Positions 1-9,968 are shown, counted from the first letter of the stretch. The stretch: 64,000 bases of DNA from Ophiobolus disseminans (GCA_010093685.1 MU006226.1:1004964-1068963); one strand, 5' to 3'. The notes: generated by a model not told the origin, from the sequence alone. Numbers and translations are program-made.

Positions 1-678
1 AACTCAACACCATAACGCCAGATATGGGCTAGCTCGCGATTGCCCTTCAGCTGGCTTCTATGGCGCACCTAGTACGACAATCTGGCGCTGTTTAGTAGCT
101 TATACTGGCAATAAACGTGTCCGAAATCGACCTCAAAACGGTCCCCAATACTCGAATAATCACCGACTGGCTACTCATGAGTAACAACAAATGAGCTCGA
201 GGATGAGGATTCAGAGGCAGGAGAGGTGGCACGAGCTTTCAAAACGACGAGACGATGCAGAATGGAAGAGAGATGAGATGACTGGCTGCGCAGACAGTTG
301 AGAGCGAGAAGAGCTGCTCATTTTGACACGAGATGGAGGTTGTGGTGACGATTTGGGTGCGTACAGTCGCTGCTATGTACGCGGATTGTTCACCCAGCCA
401 CCCCCCGGCGAGCTACCGCACCAGCTTGTCTCAGATTGCTAACAAAATGGGTGTAGTTTCGGACAAAAACAGGCCTCTCAGCGCACTGGCGCGCCTCCTA
501 TCCCTCAGCCTCAACCCTACCCGTATACCCGTAACTACGGCTCCCAAACAGTCACCACTATGGTCCCAAAACGTCATCTCTACGCCTACGGGCCCGGCCA
601 TTCACACCTCGCTACTTACGGCTTAGTAAGCCGTAGGCGTAGCGAGTAGTAGTACGGACTATTGGGCGTGCTGGGTGG
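1..678. other. No supported gene; left edge
   Basis: The only open frames here are short, rich in Ser/Pro/Thr and lack any recognisable domain, so none is called. The one clear structure is a hairpin-forming inverted repeat at 608-646, listed separately. Confidence 0.5.
608..646. repeat. Near-perfect nested inverted repeat (hairpin)
   Basis: Two nested arms are visible. The outer arm CTCGCTAC (608-615) pairs with GTAGCGAG (639-646). The inner arm TACGGCTTA (617-625) pairs with TAAGCCGTA (627-635) around a single G. The arms are perfect and the loop is one base, so this could extrude as a cruciform. It could be the end or core of a small inverted-repeat element, but no target-site duplication was identified. 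Confidence 0.7.
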
Positions 679-1119
679 ATGTGTGGATATGATAAAAGTA
701 AAGGAATCAGTGTACGACAAATCCTTGCACTTCACTTTAGTCTCTGTTGGGTTCTAGTCAGCGAAGTTGATTACTGGACTTGGAGGAAGTGGGCAAATGG
801 GGAGGCTTTGCATCTGGATTATTCCCACCACCCATTTTACAACGTTTCGACGTGGCTTAAACCGGTCAACGGAATTCCTCTTTCCGCTCCACTTCGGGTA
901 CGCGACCCAAAGAAGAATTTCTTCCAGCAAGTTTTTGATTGGAAGGATCCCTTGTTTCACGTAGTGTACATTGCCGTTTTCTCTTGGTATCTGGGATGTT
1001 GGATCGTGAAGTACATTTTGTGGCTCACAATGCACGAAGGGTACATGGCAAGGGACAACTTGGGCTTGGCTTTAGGGTTCAAAGTCATCGTCGACGAAAC
1101 GTCGCGCAGTGCGGCATAG
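679..1119 (+). CDS. Possible small Trp-rich membrane protein, unknown
   Basis: This single open frame of 146 codons has no recognised family. Two things argue for coding. The composition is protein-like, with about eight Trp and many aromatic residues, and a strongly hydrophobic stretch at about residues 93-117 (LFHVVYIAVFSWYLG onward) could span a membrane. Codon choice is not skewed to one base. Against it, there is no ortholog I recognise, no signal peptide, and overlapping open frames exist on both strands. It could also be an exon of a larger decayed gene next to the P450. Treat it as a candidate only. Confidence 0.3.
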   Translation: MCGYDKSKGISVRQILALHFSLCWVLVSEVDYWTWRKWANGEALHLDYSHHPFYNVSTWLKPVNGIPLSAPLRVRDPKKNFFQQVFDWKDPLFHVVYIAVFSWYLGCWIVKYILWLTMHEGYMARDNLGLALGFKVIVDETSRSAA

Positions 1120-1188
1120 GTACAGATCCTGTTGCTGCGACACATGAGGGCGGGGCTCGCGGCTGTGTATGAGTGGGCAGGGGAGAGG

Positions 1189-1319
1189 TTGGTAGGAATC
1201 ATTGAGCGGAAAAGGGAAGAACGAAAGGTGGGAGAGCTCAATAAATAAAGGGTAGAATTTACATCTACTCGTGAAGAAGGGCTTGGTGGGAATCATCGAG
1301 CGGAAAAGGGTAGAACGAA
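1189..1319. repeat. Imperfect 37-nt direct repeat
   Basis: Copy 1 lies at 1189-1225 and copy 2 at 1283-1319, with start points 94 nt apart. They agree at 34 of 37 positions and share the core GAGCGGAAAAGGG. The second copy touches the 3' end of the P450 gene. It may be a small tandem duplication in the 3' flank. Confidence 0.7.
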
Positions 1320-1324
1320 CACCA

Positions 1325-2984
1325 TCAACGCACCAACCCAACCAAACACCCATTCCGACCCTGAAACGTCATCCTCATCTCCTCCCTCCACTCCCCCACC
1401 CCATCCCGGCACTCCGACCCCCCAAACGCCCTCAACAACCTAACAAGCATATACGCACACTCTGTAAACACAAGCCTCCGGCCCGGACAACTGCGCGGGC
1501 CCCCTCCAAACGGCGTGTACTCCCACCCTGGGCGAATAGTATCCCAGCGCTCCAGCACGAAGACGTTGGCATCTGGGCCCCAGAAGTCCGGGTCCCGCAT
1601 CATGGCCCGGTAGTTGATGTCGATGTTGGAACCGCGGGGAATGAGAAGGGGGGTTGTGCGGGTTGGGCCGCCGCCGGTGGGGAGGGTGGCGGTGGTTAGG
1701 CAGTGGCGTTGGTTTAGGGTTACGATTGGGGTTAGGCGGTGGGCTTTGGTCATTTATTAGCTATGTTGGGATTGTGTAAAGTAGAGGGTTTGGAGACTTA
1801 CTTTCTTTCAAAACGTGAGTAAGGTATTTGCAAGAGTTTAAAAGCTCGTAGTTCAGCGGTTCGAGTTGCGTTGGTAAGATTTCAGACTTGAGATTTCGCC
1901 ATACGGTTGGATGGCGCGAGAGATGGACGAGTGCGTTTAAGAGCGTTATTGCTGCGCCGTCGTGGGCGGGGCTGAAGACGCTGATGATGTGGCAGCGGAG
2001 CGTGTATTTGTCTTGTGTGTCTTGGGCCATCTATCTCGACGTTAATGTAGGTTCGAAGGTGCACTGTACTAAGGTTGGATTACTTGCCTCGTCTACCAGT
2101 CTCAACTGCCCCTTATCCGACTCTTTTCTGTCGCGTAAACGCTGTAGTGCTTTCTCCACATGCTCGTCGGCATAATCCGTTATCAGTTTACACGCGGCCC
2201 ACCACTTCTCATCGCGATACAAGAACTTGAAGCGCTTCAACATGGCCCGATTGGCCGTGCCTTTCTGCGCATAAGTAAACGCATCCGTGAACTTGGTGCT
2301 AAAAGTCGAATTCTGAAGAGCACCCATCGCTTCTACAAATATAAACTCACTCGATGTATCAAGAATCTAAAACCACAGTGTCAGTCCAAACCCCAATCCA
2401 ACAACCCGAGCCTCATCTTCACAACTCACAAGTCGCTGAAACAACGGCATCAAATCCACCGTCTCCCCCTCCTGTGGCAAAAGCCCCATAAACACATCAA
2501 CATGCCTCTCCAACCTCTCAAAATTCCTCAAATGCACGACTTCAAAACTGCCCCACATCAGCGCCCTACCATGGTTCCAGCGCTCGCCATCAACCACAAT
2601 AATGCCATTGCCCCAAATATGCTTTGCAATGGGGTATCTCAGCGGCTACAGTCCAAAGCTGCTAGCGTGAGTGGCGAAAACGGCTTTCGAGACCTGCGGG
2701 TCGGCGGTGCGGAATGTGGGCGTGCCGAGGACGTTGCATTTGAATGTTTTGCCGTGGGTGACGAAGATATGGGTACTGAAGTCGAGGAATGTGTGGGATC
2801 TGAAGGCGCGTGTGTATTGGAGGAAGAGGTCGAGGCCGAGGATGGGGTCTTTGTGAGGGTAGTGTGGGGGCTCTACGCAGCTGGTTCGTCTCAAGTGGAG
2901 TTTGTACATTAGGGTCTGGGATATCTTGTAAATGAGGAGGCAGGTAATTGCGCCTGCAAAGAGCTGGATTATCAGGGATGCCAT
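1325..2984 (-). pseudogene. Cytochrome P450, CYP52-like, with in-frame stop
   Basis: This is a membrane-anchored haem monooxygenase of the alkane/fatty-acid hydroxylase type (CYP52-like clan). The start is at 2984, followed by a hydrophobic N-terminal anchor. Exons that join in frame are 2984-2430, 2366-2088, 2030-1802 and 1743-1325 (494 codons). The third exon ends at a GC-AG intron (2031-2087). Visible landmarks are the C-helix WNHGR, the ExxR motif restored by splicing (ETHR, codon about 354-357) and the haem loop FGGGPRSCPG with Cys near 440. The I-helix reads PAHDGA instead of the usual AGxDTT. Codon 113 (2646-2648) is TAG, while the same frame continues with clear P450 sequence (PLRYPIAKHIWGNG). 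The stop leaves a 112-residue product without the haem site. It is either a recent pseudogene or a base error. Confidence 0.85.
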
Positions 2985-3540
2985 TGTGTAAGGGCATCGA
3001 GGAGCGAGTAGCTCTTGATATTGTGGCGTTGGAAGTTGACAGTCGAGTATCTGTAAATTCTTGAGATTGCTTCGAGATACTCGCGCTCTTATACGCGTAT
3101 GTAAGTACCGAGCTATGCGAATCCCAACCACAATGCCTGACCAATTGAAATGGCCTAAAGAAAGCGAGCAAGAGGCACAGCTGCGAAGACATGTTAATTG
3201 ATCAGTCAAAGCGACGTAGCTGTACTTGTCCAGTCAGTGTCGCAAGCCTTTGCCCCGCCGCAATATACATAACCGCCAGCCATGTCTGCTGTCCCACACC
3301 ATAAGTTCGTAATCCAAGCAAGGAGAGCGGTATTGTGAATCGTATACTTGCACTGCTTGTGCTGAGACTAGACGATGGTAAGAAAAAATAAGGAGCGATA
3401 TTGTTTCATTACAAGTGTCCGCGCAACGAGCGACATCATCGTCTTCGCCCACGCATCATCGAGGCCACTGCCTCTCCCCAATTTTGATCCCCATTAGAAG
3501 CTCAAGCCGACGCTGACGCATTTGCTAATATGCCCATACT
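2985..3540. other. Intergenic: P450 upstream region and 3' flank of secreted-protein gene
   Basis: Both neighbours are on the minus strand, so this is the promoter side of the P450 and the downstream side of the gene ending at 3541. No gene or strong motif seen. Confidence 0.5.
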
Positions 3541-4343
3541 CTATTCTATAGTCTTCGCACCCTCACCAAAACGGGGATCAGGGTACTCTCCATAGCTTCC
3601 ATAGTTCCCATACGGACTGACCACGTTAGTCACTTGCACTCAAGACAGTCAGTGTTGAAGGCGATCGACTTACTCGTACTTGCCGTACCCTAAGATTTGG
3701 CACACAGGGTCAGTGATTGTCTCACATATAGCTTGCACACGAGGCTTGCTTACAGTTGTGAGGCAGGGTAGCGGAAGCATGGCTGTCCGGGGTATTGGCC
3801 ATCTCAGAAAAAGAAGGTTGATTGGAGCGCTCCATCACAGACGTATCGTCTATGGAGTAGGTAACGACGGAAGCGTCTTTCAGAGAACGCTTGTCAGCGT
3901 CCATCATCTCAGCGTGCTTCTCAATCTGCGAAGCCATGGTGAAGTCAGAGTCTTGGGCCACGTTCATGGGCTCCCGCTTCATGTGCGCGGCACCTGCGAA
4001 GATATTAGTAAGGATACGATGCCAAATGTGTGACGATGACCTACCGGCTCTCATGTTCCCAATCATCTCCTCTTTGACGTGAGGATAGTACTTGTCGCCT
4101 GTCATCTCCATGGGATCACGCTTCGCTAGAAATGAATCAGTATCAAACTCAAGTTTCCGAACGCAACAGTGACAAATCCATCCGCATTTTCGCAGCAGCA
4201 TCCTCCACAGCACGAGGATAGCCCGAGTAAGGGTCGTATGTGGCGTAGGGCCGGTAGGAGAAATAATGACTCTCACCAGGTAAATTCACGGGTGCAGCTG
4301 CAGCCCAGGCCATCAGGCCTGCAAGAACGATTGCGTAACGCAT
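3541..4343 (-). CDS. Small secreted protein with Lys-Arg sites and Tyr/Gly-rich tail
   Basis: This encodes a 159-aa secreted protein of no family I can name. Exons that join in frame are 4343-4277, 4125-4045, 3993-3754, 3689-3674 and 3616-3541. Residues 1-17 form a signal peptide (MRYAIVLAGLMAWAAAA) followed by APVNLP. The mature part has three dibasic Kex2-type sites: AKR before DPM, MKR before EPM, and DKR before SLK. The first two are followed by [DE]PM, a partial repeat. The C-terminus is WYGKYDPYGNYGSYGEY, rich in Tyr and Gly. A signal peptide, KR sites and Tyr-rich segments are features of precursors of ribosomally made fungal peptides, and a UstYa-like gene lies next door in divergent orientation. 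There are no multiple identical core repeats, so the RiPP-precursor role is an inference. Other possibilities are an effector or a cell-surface protein. Confidence 0.7.
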
Positions 4344-5320
4344 GATGCGAGTCGTCGGAGGTGAGGTCAAACGAGTGGGAATGTGCTGGAGATGGCTGGG
4401 CACAGTAGCTGTGTCGAGAAGTCGTTGCGTCTTTTCATTCGAGCCAGCCTTATGTAGGTGTTTGTTTACGGACCGAAGACGCACAATTACAAAGCATGGG
4501 TTGACGATGTTCGATCAAGGCGTATGGTAGTACCCGCGTGATGACAGCTAGTGGCATGTGTTGTTCTGCCTTAGCTGTGACTGTTAGCGTGTGATTCAAC
4601 CCATCGTTCGACATTGCCCAAGATGCACATGCTCTAGTTGGAATTTGTGCGAAATGTCTTAAAGTCCCATAGGTCGATGTCTCTAGAGGTTGTTACTCCA
4701 ATTGTCACGCAATTGATCGGAGGAGGTTGGTTGAGACCACGCTGAAGCGAACCTTGAAATGATGGAAGGGGACGTAATACAAGTGTGACCGATTGGTCCT
4801 GTTAACGTCTCAAGAGGTCACCTTCATGGATGCGTACTAATGTCAGGAAGGGTAATGTGCGGCAGCTACCAGGAGGCAAAGCAGTTGTTTTCCGCCCTGG
4901 AAGTTTGAATATGCAGGTAAGGCTGTCGCAAGCGTAGCGTAACAAAGTCCGATTGATGATCGTGGACGTACTCAACGATCAACTCGACTCCTACGTGCGA
5001 GCTATGTCGGCGCTGAAAGGTCATTTCAACACGAGACATCATATGCGTGTCTTGCAACGTCTCATTTGCAACGTGCTTGACAGCTCTGAATGGTACACGG
5101 TGATACTCATTTGGCTTGTGGTCGTACCACGGTTCTTAGTTGTACATGTGTCGACCTGATAATGTGATATCTTCGATGGTATCGACTTGTGGCATGATGC
5201 GTTTTCATCTCTCGATCGATCAGCTAGTGGGCCATTCAGCATAACCTGGCTAGATTCGGCTCTCCCCTTCACCAAACTCTGAATATTCAAGTCAGGGTTC
5301 AGCTACCTCGCCGATCCATA
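4344..5320. other. Divergent intergenic region between secreted peptide and UstYa-like gene
   Basis: This 977-bp stretch separates two divergently transcribed starts (4343 minus, 5321 plus), so it should carry both promoters. Open frames here are short and unconvincing, and I see no gene. Confidence 0.5.
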
Positions 5321-6380
5321 ATGTTCGCCAATCTCTTTCGCGCTCGAGACAGGCATAAGCATACACGTCTACCGACGCGCGACTCGGAAAGCCTCGATAG
5401 CGACGCTCTCTTGTGTTCCTCGTCGTCAACAGCGTCCCTACCTCTAAAAGCGAGTGCTCCTGACCGCTCGAGTCGCGACGTCAAGATCGCAGTGAAGACA
5501 CTGGTCCTCTGCACCGTGGTGTATGTGGGTGCAGGGCTGTGGTTTGCATCTAGCTTCCGACATGCGGCCATCGTGTCTGACGCTGATGAATTTTGCCTGC
5601 AGCATGTCTCGCGTTACTGTAAGAGCCCTTGTGCTGAGTTGATAGTATGGCTAACGAGAAAAGCGCCGGTCGTCAGAGATGTGAAGGCGGGCTGGCACGA
5701 CAAGCTGTTCAATGGGAGCTTCCTGCACCAGAACGAGTACCGGCAGCCGGCAGGGCCAGAGGTTGATGCTGCTTGGGATGCCCTGGGTGTCAATTGTGAG
5801 TATAATCTGCATGTCGTGCCTACACTAGTTGATGTCGTCAGATCGAAGCGTCGTCGTACCGATGGACGAAGCTGAAGCCACGGGTCTGCGCCATGACCAG
5901 GTCAAGGTTAGCGAAGAGTACGGTGGTGGATTTCCAGCAAACGTCGAGGGCCTTCATCACCTGCACTGCTTGGTAACATGTCTCCCTGGAGATTGCTGGT
6001 ATGGTGCTGACATATTGTAGGATCTCCTACGTAAAACCCTGCACTGGAACTATGACTACTACCTGGCGCAGAAGGAGGGTGCATTCTCAAACAGCGAATA
6101 CATCGTGCAGGTGCACACGACTCACTGCCTCGACATCTTGAGACAGGTGCTGATGTGCAACCCTGACGTGGGTGTGCTCGGCCAGGTGTGGTGGCGGTCG
6201 GAAGACGAGCCGCAGCCAATGCCTTTTGTGGACTTCAATACGGTCCACCGATGTCGTGACTACGAAGGCGTCAGGGCATGGGCGGAGGTACACCAGCTAC
6301 CGCCAGAGGAGCAGGTGGACATGGCGCGCTTCTATGAGATGCCAAAGCCGGGGGACACACTCTTGCCTGAGATTCCTTGA
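5321..6380 (+). CDS. UstYa/DUF3328-family protein
   Basis: UstYa-family proteins are fungal membrane-anchored oxidases or cyclases that modify ribosomal peptides (ustiloxin, phomopsin) and some other secondary metabolites. Exons are 5321-5795, 5842-5972 and 6021-6380 and give 321 aa. A basic, Ser-rich N-tail is followed by one membrane segment at about 56-79 and then the luminal domain. Both family HxxHC motifs are present and complete: HHLHC at 197-201 and HTTHC at 234-238. The motif Cys of the first copy lies just before the second splice junction. The nearest neighbours are a divergent secreted KR-containing protein (3541-4343) and Sen15 on the opposite strand. The substrate is unknown. 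The family call is firm; a role with the neighbouring peptide is inference. Confidence 0.9.
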
Positions 6381-6462
6381 TTATAGCTGGGCGAGGTTAG
6401 TCATGTGACAGCCGTAACAACTCTGCTCTTTACCAGCATCGTTCTATAGTGATACGTGTGGC

Positions 6463-7029
6463 TCAGTTCTGGCGGGGCTTCACGACGCCATCGTGGACAA
6501 TATAGTAGACGACGGTGCTGTCCGAGTCCGCCGTGCCCAGCAGCACCCTCTTTGTCGTCCTCCACGGGTTCTCTGGGCGGTCTGGCGTGTCGGCAGCCGT
6601 GTCTGGGGCGGGCGGGACGAAGGTGATGGCATCGAAGACCTCAGCGAGTCTGCGCAGCGTCCATTTCTCGTTCAGACGCGTGGGCAGTATCCATTCGCGC
6701 TCGGGCTCTGCCTTGACCTGCAGGCCGGCGCCCTCGGCTGCCGTCCTGTCTGCCTTCCGCCTGCGGTCGGCCTCCTTCAGCAGCTCGACCTGCTCGTCGG
6801 GGTGAATGTAGATGCGTTGCGGGGGAAGGCCCGACACCAATGGCCGCGGCAGGGGCTCGTTGGTGAGCGGGGAATGGGTGTGCACGTGCAGGTCGGCCCA
6901 TCGGTGCTGGTGCTCGAGGTTGTGCTGGATCTGTATGGCGAGCGATTGCAGTTGCGGAAGGTGCGAGGCAAAAGACTGCTGCAGCGGGGCGGGCGCGATT
7001 GCCGGTTTCGTGTGAGCGAGGGACGTCAT
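6463..7029 (-). CDS. SEN15: tRNA-splicing endonuclease subunit Sen15
   Basis: This is a non-catalytic structural subunit of the heterotetrameric tRNA intron endonuclease (Sen2/Sen34/Sen54/Sen15). It is a single exon of 188 aa. The family signature is visible near the start (HLPQLQSLAIQIQHNLEHQ) and again at the C-terminus (DSTVVYYIVHDGVVKPRQN), where fungal Sen15 proteins end almost identically. The middle has a WTLRRLAEVFDAI segment, and low-complexity Pro/Asp linkers separate the two. It converges with the UstYa-like gene, with only 82 bp between the stops, and diverges from a surface-protein gene across 274 bp. Expression is expected to be constitutive. Confidence 0.9.
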   Translation of the reverse strand: MTSLAHTKPAIAPAPLQQSFASHLPQLQSLAIQIQHNLEHQHRWADLHVHTHSPLTNEPLPRPLVSGLPPQRIYIHPDEQVELLKEADRRRKADRTAAEGAGLQVKAEPEREWILPTRLNEKWTLRRLAEVFDAITFVPPAPDTAADTPDRPENPWRTTKRVLLGTADSDSTVVYYIVHDGVVKPRQN

Positions 7030-7303
7030 GATAGGTCGTGGGCGGGCGATGCTGGCGGGTTATTGGGCGTGGCTATGTTTCGCATGGCGTCGAGGTGAGA
7101 GGGCCGCTATGCGGTTGCGGAAGGAGCGAACATCTCCCATGACACTAAGCCAGTCACAATCCTTCGCCGAGATCCAGTTCGAGAGAAGACACGCAAGCTT
7201 AGGCACATGTAATCCGATCCATCGCCCTACTTCTGCCCTGCCTGCCCACCACTCTATTGCGCTTTCCGTCTTCCTGAGCATACTCACAACTCAAGATATC
7301 ACC
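7030..7303. promoter_or_regulatory. Bidirectional promoter region, SEN15 and GPI-type protein gene
   Basis: A 274-bp gap separates the start codons of two divergent genes. The plus-side ATG sits in ACCATG. I see no defined transcription-factor motif that I would name. Confidence 0.45.
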
Positions 7304-7861
7304 ATGTTTGCGACCTTCACATCCGCATTGCTGCTTCTGGCTAGCGCCGCTGTGGCCCAAACGACCCCCAGCGTGGTCACTTTCATATCGATAAGCCCGA
7401 CACCAGCCTCGGAACAAATCTTCTCCATCCAGACCATCATTCCGGGTGTCTATTCGACGACAGCATGCTATGAAGCCTGTGTTATGGAACCGTGTCCTCC
7501 ATGTGCGCATCCCATAACTGCTGTATATAGACCGTCATGCTAATGCTGCAAAGGTGGAGTGACTTCATCCGTCTCAGGCTCCATGGGCATCCCGCAAGGC
7601 GAGACACCCATCCCTAGCTCGCTACTGTCTAGCGCCCCTGCTCCAGCTTCATCCAACATCTCAGCCTCGTCCGGTTCGACTCCTTCGAGGACGCTTACAG
7701 GCAGTGGAAACGCAACAGTGCCCTCGGCAACTAGAAGCGCACCCGCCCAACAGTCGACTGCTGCGGCGTCGCCGTCACTGCAAGGCGCCCATGCGCCTCT
7801 GAAGCTTGCGCTGGGTGTATCAGGACTGGCGCTCTTCGGTGCTGCTCTGATCTTTCTATAA
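7304..7861 (+). CDS. Ser/Thr-rich GPI-anchored-type surface protein
   Basis: This is a small cell-wall or plasma-membrane protein of unknown function. Exons are 7304-7502 and 7554-7861 (168 aa). The intron contains a good branch sequence (TGCTAATG). A signal peptide spans residues 1-19 (LLLLASAAVAQ). The ectodomain has a short Cys-rich part (ACYEAC, then EPCPPCG across the splice junction) and a long Ser/Thr/Pro-rich stretch suited to O-mannosylation. The C-terminus is hydrophobic (LKLALGVSGLALFGAALIFL) with small residues before it, as expected for GPI attachment. Without the splice the frame stops after 80 codons. No domain is recognised. Confidence 0.8.
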
Positions 7862-8490
7862 AGTAGGAAGTTCGAACCTCGAAGATGATGTAAGGTTTGA
7901 TGGCCGCCACAAACATGGGCCAACCGAGATGTGAGCGGCTATCAATTTGGGGATCATCGGTGCAAACTTGACGCAATTGGGGTTGAGGATTGAAATCAAG
8001 ATTGGGTATTATTTAGTATCTGCTTGTTGGGGTGCAACTCGTGATTAGTGCGAATGCGATGAGTGAACATACATGTAGAGCAATACGAAAAGAGAGAGAT
8101 ACGCGTATCTCTGCGCTGGTCACGTCTAGACTGCATGCTAGCGGGTGGCTTAGAGTCTGTTGTGGGTCTGGGGTCGCCGCTTCCTGAAAGGGGCGTCATT
8201 CGCGAATCTCTCTCCACCAGCAGGAAGAGAGGCCGCGGCCATCGCCCGTGCCTATACAAGCCATCTCCCCAACATGTCGTTTCATCGTCTGCCACCTCCG
8301 TCAAGCTTTTGCGATGACGCCCACTACCTGTCCATATCCTCAATCTTAAACAACAAGGTTCCTGCCAAGGCATTGTGCCACTGCCAATTGAGCCAGCGGT
8401 CATCGAGCTTGGCCGCCGCGCACGCTGGAATAGGACCGTGATTCACACAAAACACTGCAGTCGCCCAGCTGGAGCCATTCACAAACAAAC
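7862..8490. other. Intergenic, nothing recognised
   Basis: This 629-bp stretch lies between two plus-strand genes. Several overlapping short open frames occur on both strands but show no domain. The 3' part is likely promoter and leader of the DUF2985 gene. Confidence 0.5.
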
Positions 8491-9968
8491 ATGGCATCCC
8501 CAATGTCAACATCCACGCCGGTCCCCTTCCCGCAACCTGAGGGCATTCGCGACCCAAACGCAAGCGCCAGTCCTACCGATTCACCTACGGGAACGCGTCG
8601 CCACAGAACTTCAACCAACGCATCAGCTACCTCGACATCAAATAGAATAAGAACGGCAAGCATAAAACTTATGGAGGCAAATCCACCGCCAGGCATGTGG
8701 GCGGCGACAGGTGCAACTGCATCCAAGGCACCGTCACTCAAAGACATCCGACGGGGCTCGTTTGGCTCAGACGGATGGAACGAGGAAACGCAGCGCCATA
8801 GAGCAGGCTCGCGCACCAGCCAGGACGAGCGGATCAGGGCGCCGAGGCGGACGAGCGCTGCAGTGTCACCCATGGAAGGCACAGAGCCATTCCCTGCATT
8901 GACAGAGGAAGACATGCGCGAACAGCCGTCAAGTGAAGCACCTCGAGAAGCACCGTCTTACAGTGCAAAGGACAAGCATGCCGGTGCAGCCGTTGAGTTG
9001 AGGCAGACAAACTCGACCGAAGACAAGACTTCTGGCAGCGCAGCACGGCAGCCATTGACAAGCACGGGAGAGGTACGATCCATCCCATCTAGCACTGTCT
9101 TCACTAAGCATTCCAATTAACGCCCTCCTAGTATGCAAATGGCTACGTACCGCCTCCGAAGCTGCCCTGGACGCGTTCCTTCGCCATTGGCATGAAAAGC
9201 TTTGGCAAATGGGTCATGACACCCTCCGGCTTCCTCATCACTCTCTACGGACTCAACGTTGTCGCATGGGGCGGCATGCTCTTCTTGCTTCTCTGCAATG
9301 CAGCGCCAGCCATGTGCACCCCGACCTGCGACGACATCAACTCACCACGGCGAAAGTGGGTCGAATACGACTCCCAGATCCTCAACGCTCTCTTCTGCGT
9401 GACTGGTTTCGGTCTTGCTCCTTGGCGTTTTCGAGATCTATACTGGTTGGCATGGTGGAGGATTGGTGGATCCAAGCGTTCAGAGATTGGCATCCGTCGT
9501 TTGGCTGGCATAAACCGAGGATGGTTCCGACTCCCTGGCTCTGAACGACTACCTGAGCTTGCAGATGCGACCACTGTGGATCCCGAAGACCCGTCTGTCC
9601 CAATCCCAGCCAAGTCTATACCCGACCCGCCGCCTACAGGTATCCGCGCTCCGCCCACGAAGGGCTGGAAGATGGACTTCGTCGTGTGGAACAACGTGTG
9701 GAACACTTTCTTCCAGGTTGTGCTCTGCTTCTACATGTGGCATTACAACCGCATCGACCGGCCATCATGGGCCACTGGTCTCTTCGTTGCCTTGGGCTGC
9801 GGTGTTGCTGGAATCGCAGGCATCATGATGTGGCACGAAGGCAAGAACGTCAAGAAGGTGGAAGGAGTGCCGATGCGCCGGGATTTTGAGGCTACATCGG
9901 CAGATGCTGAAGGGAACTCGACCCAAAACATTCCACTCGTGTCTTCGGGAGCAACGGCAAAGTCATGA
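8491..9968 (+). CDS. DUF2985-family multi-pass membrane protein
   Basis: This is a fungal membrane protein of unknown biochemical role. Exons are 8491-9072 and 9132-9968 (472 aa). The first about 210 residues are polar, Ser/Thr/Pro-rich and probably cytosolic and disordered. The DUF2985 domain follows, starting near the KSFGKWVMTPSGFLITLYGL segment. It has hydrophobic helices at about 223-247, 268-288, 380-398 and 412-430, and a conserved loop with CTPTC and SPRRKWVEYDSQILNALFC. The linker between the helix pairs is Pro-rich. The tail after the last helix is short and polar. The family assignment rests on this pattern from memory; no enzymatic motif is visible. Confidence 0.75.

Noticed and set aside
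4149..4276. Treating the secreted-protein first intron as a normal coding exon joined to 4125
   Set aside because: All available donors in that stretch give the wrong phase and an immediate stop; only the donor at 4276 keeps the frame.
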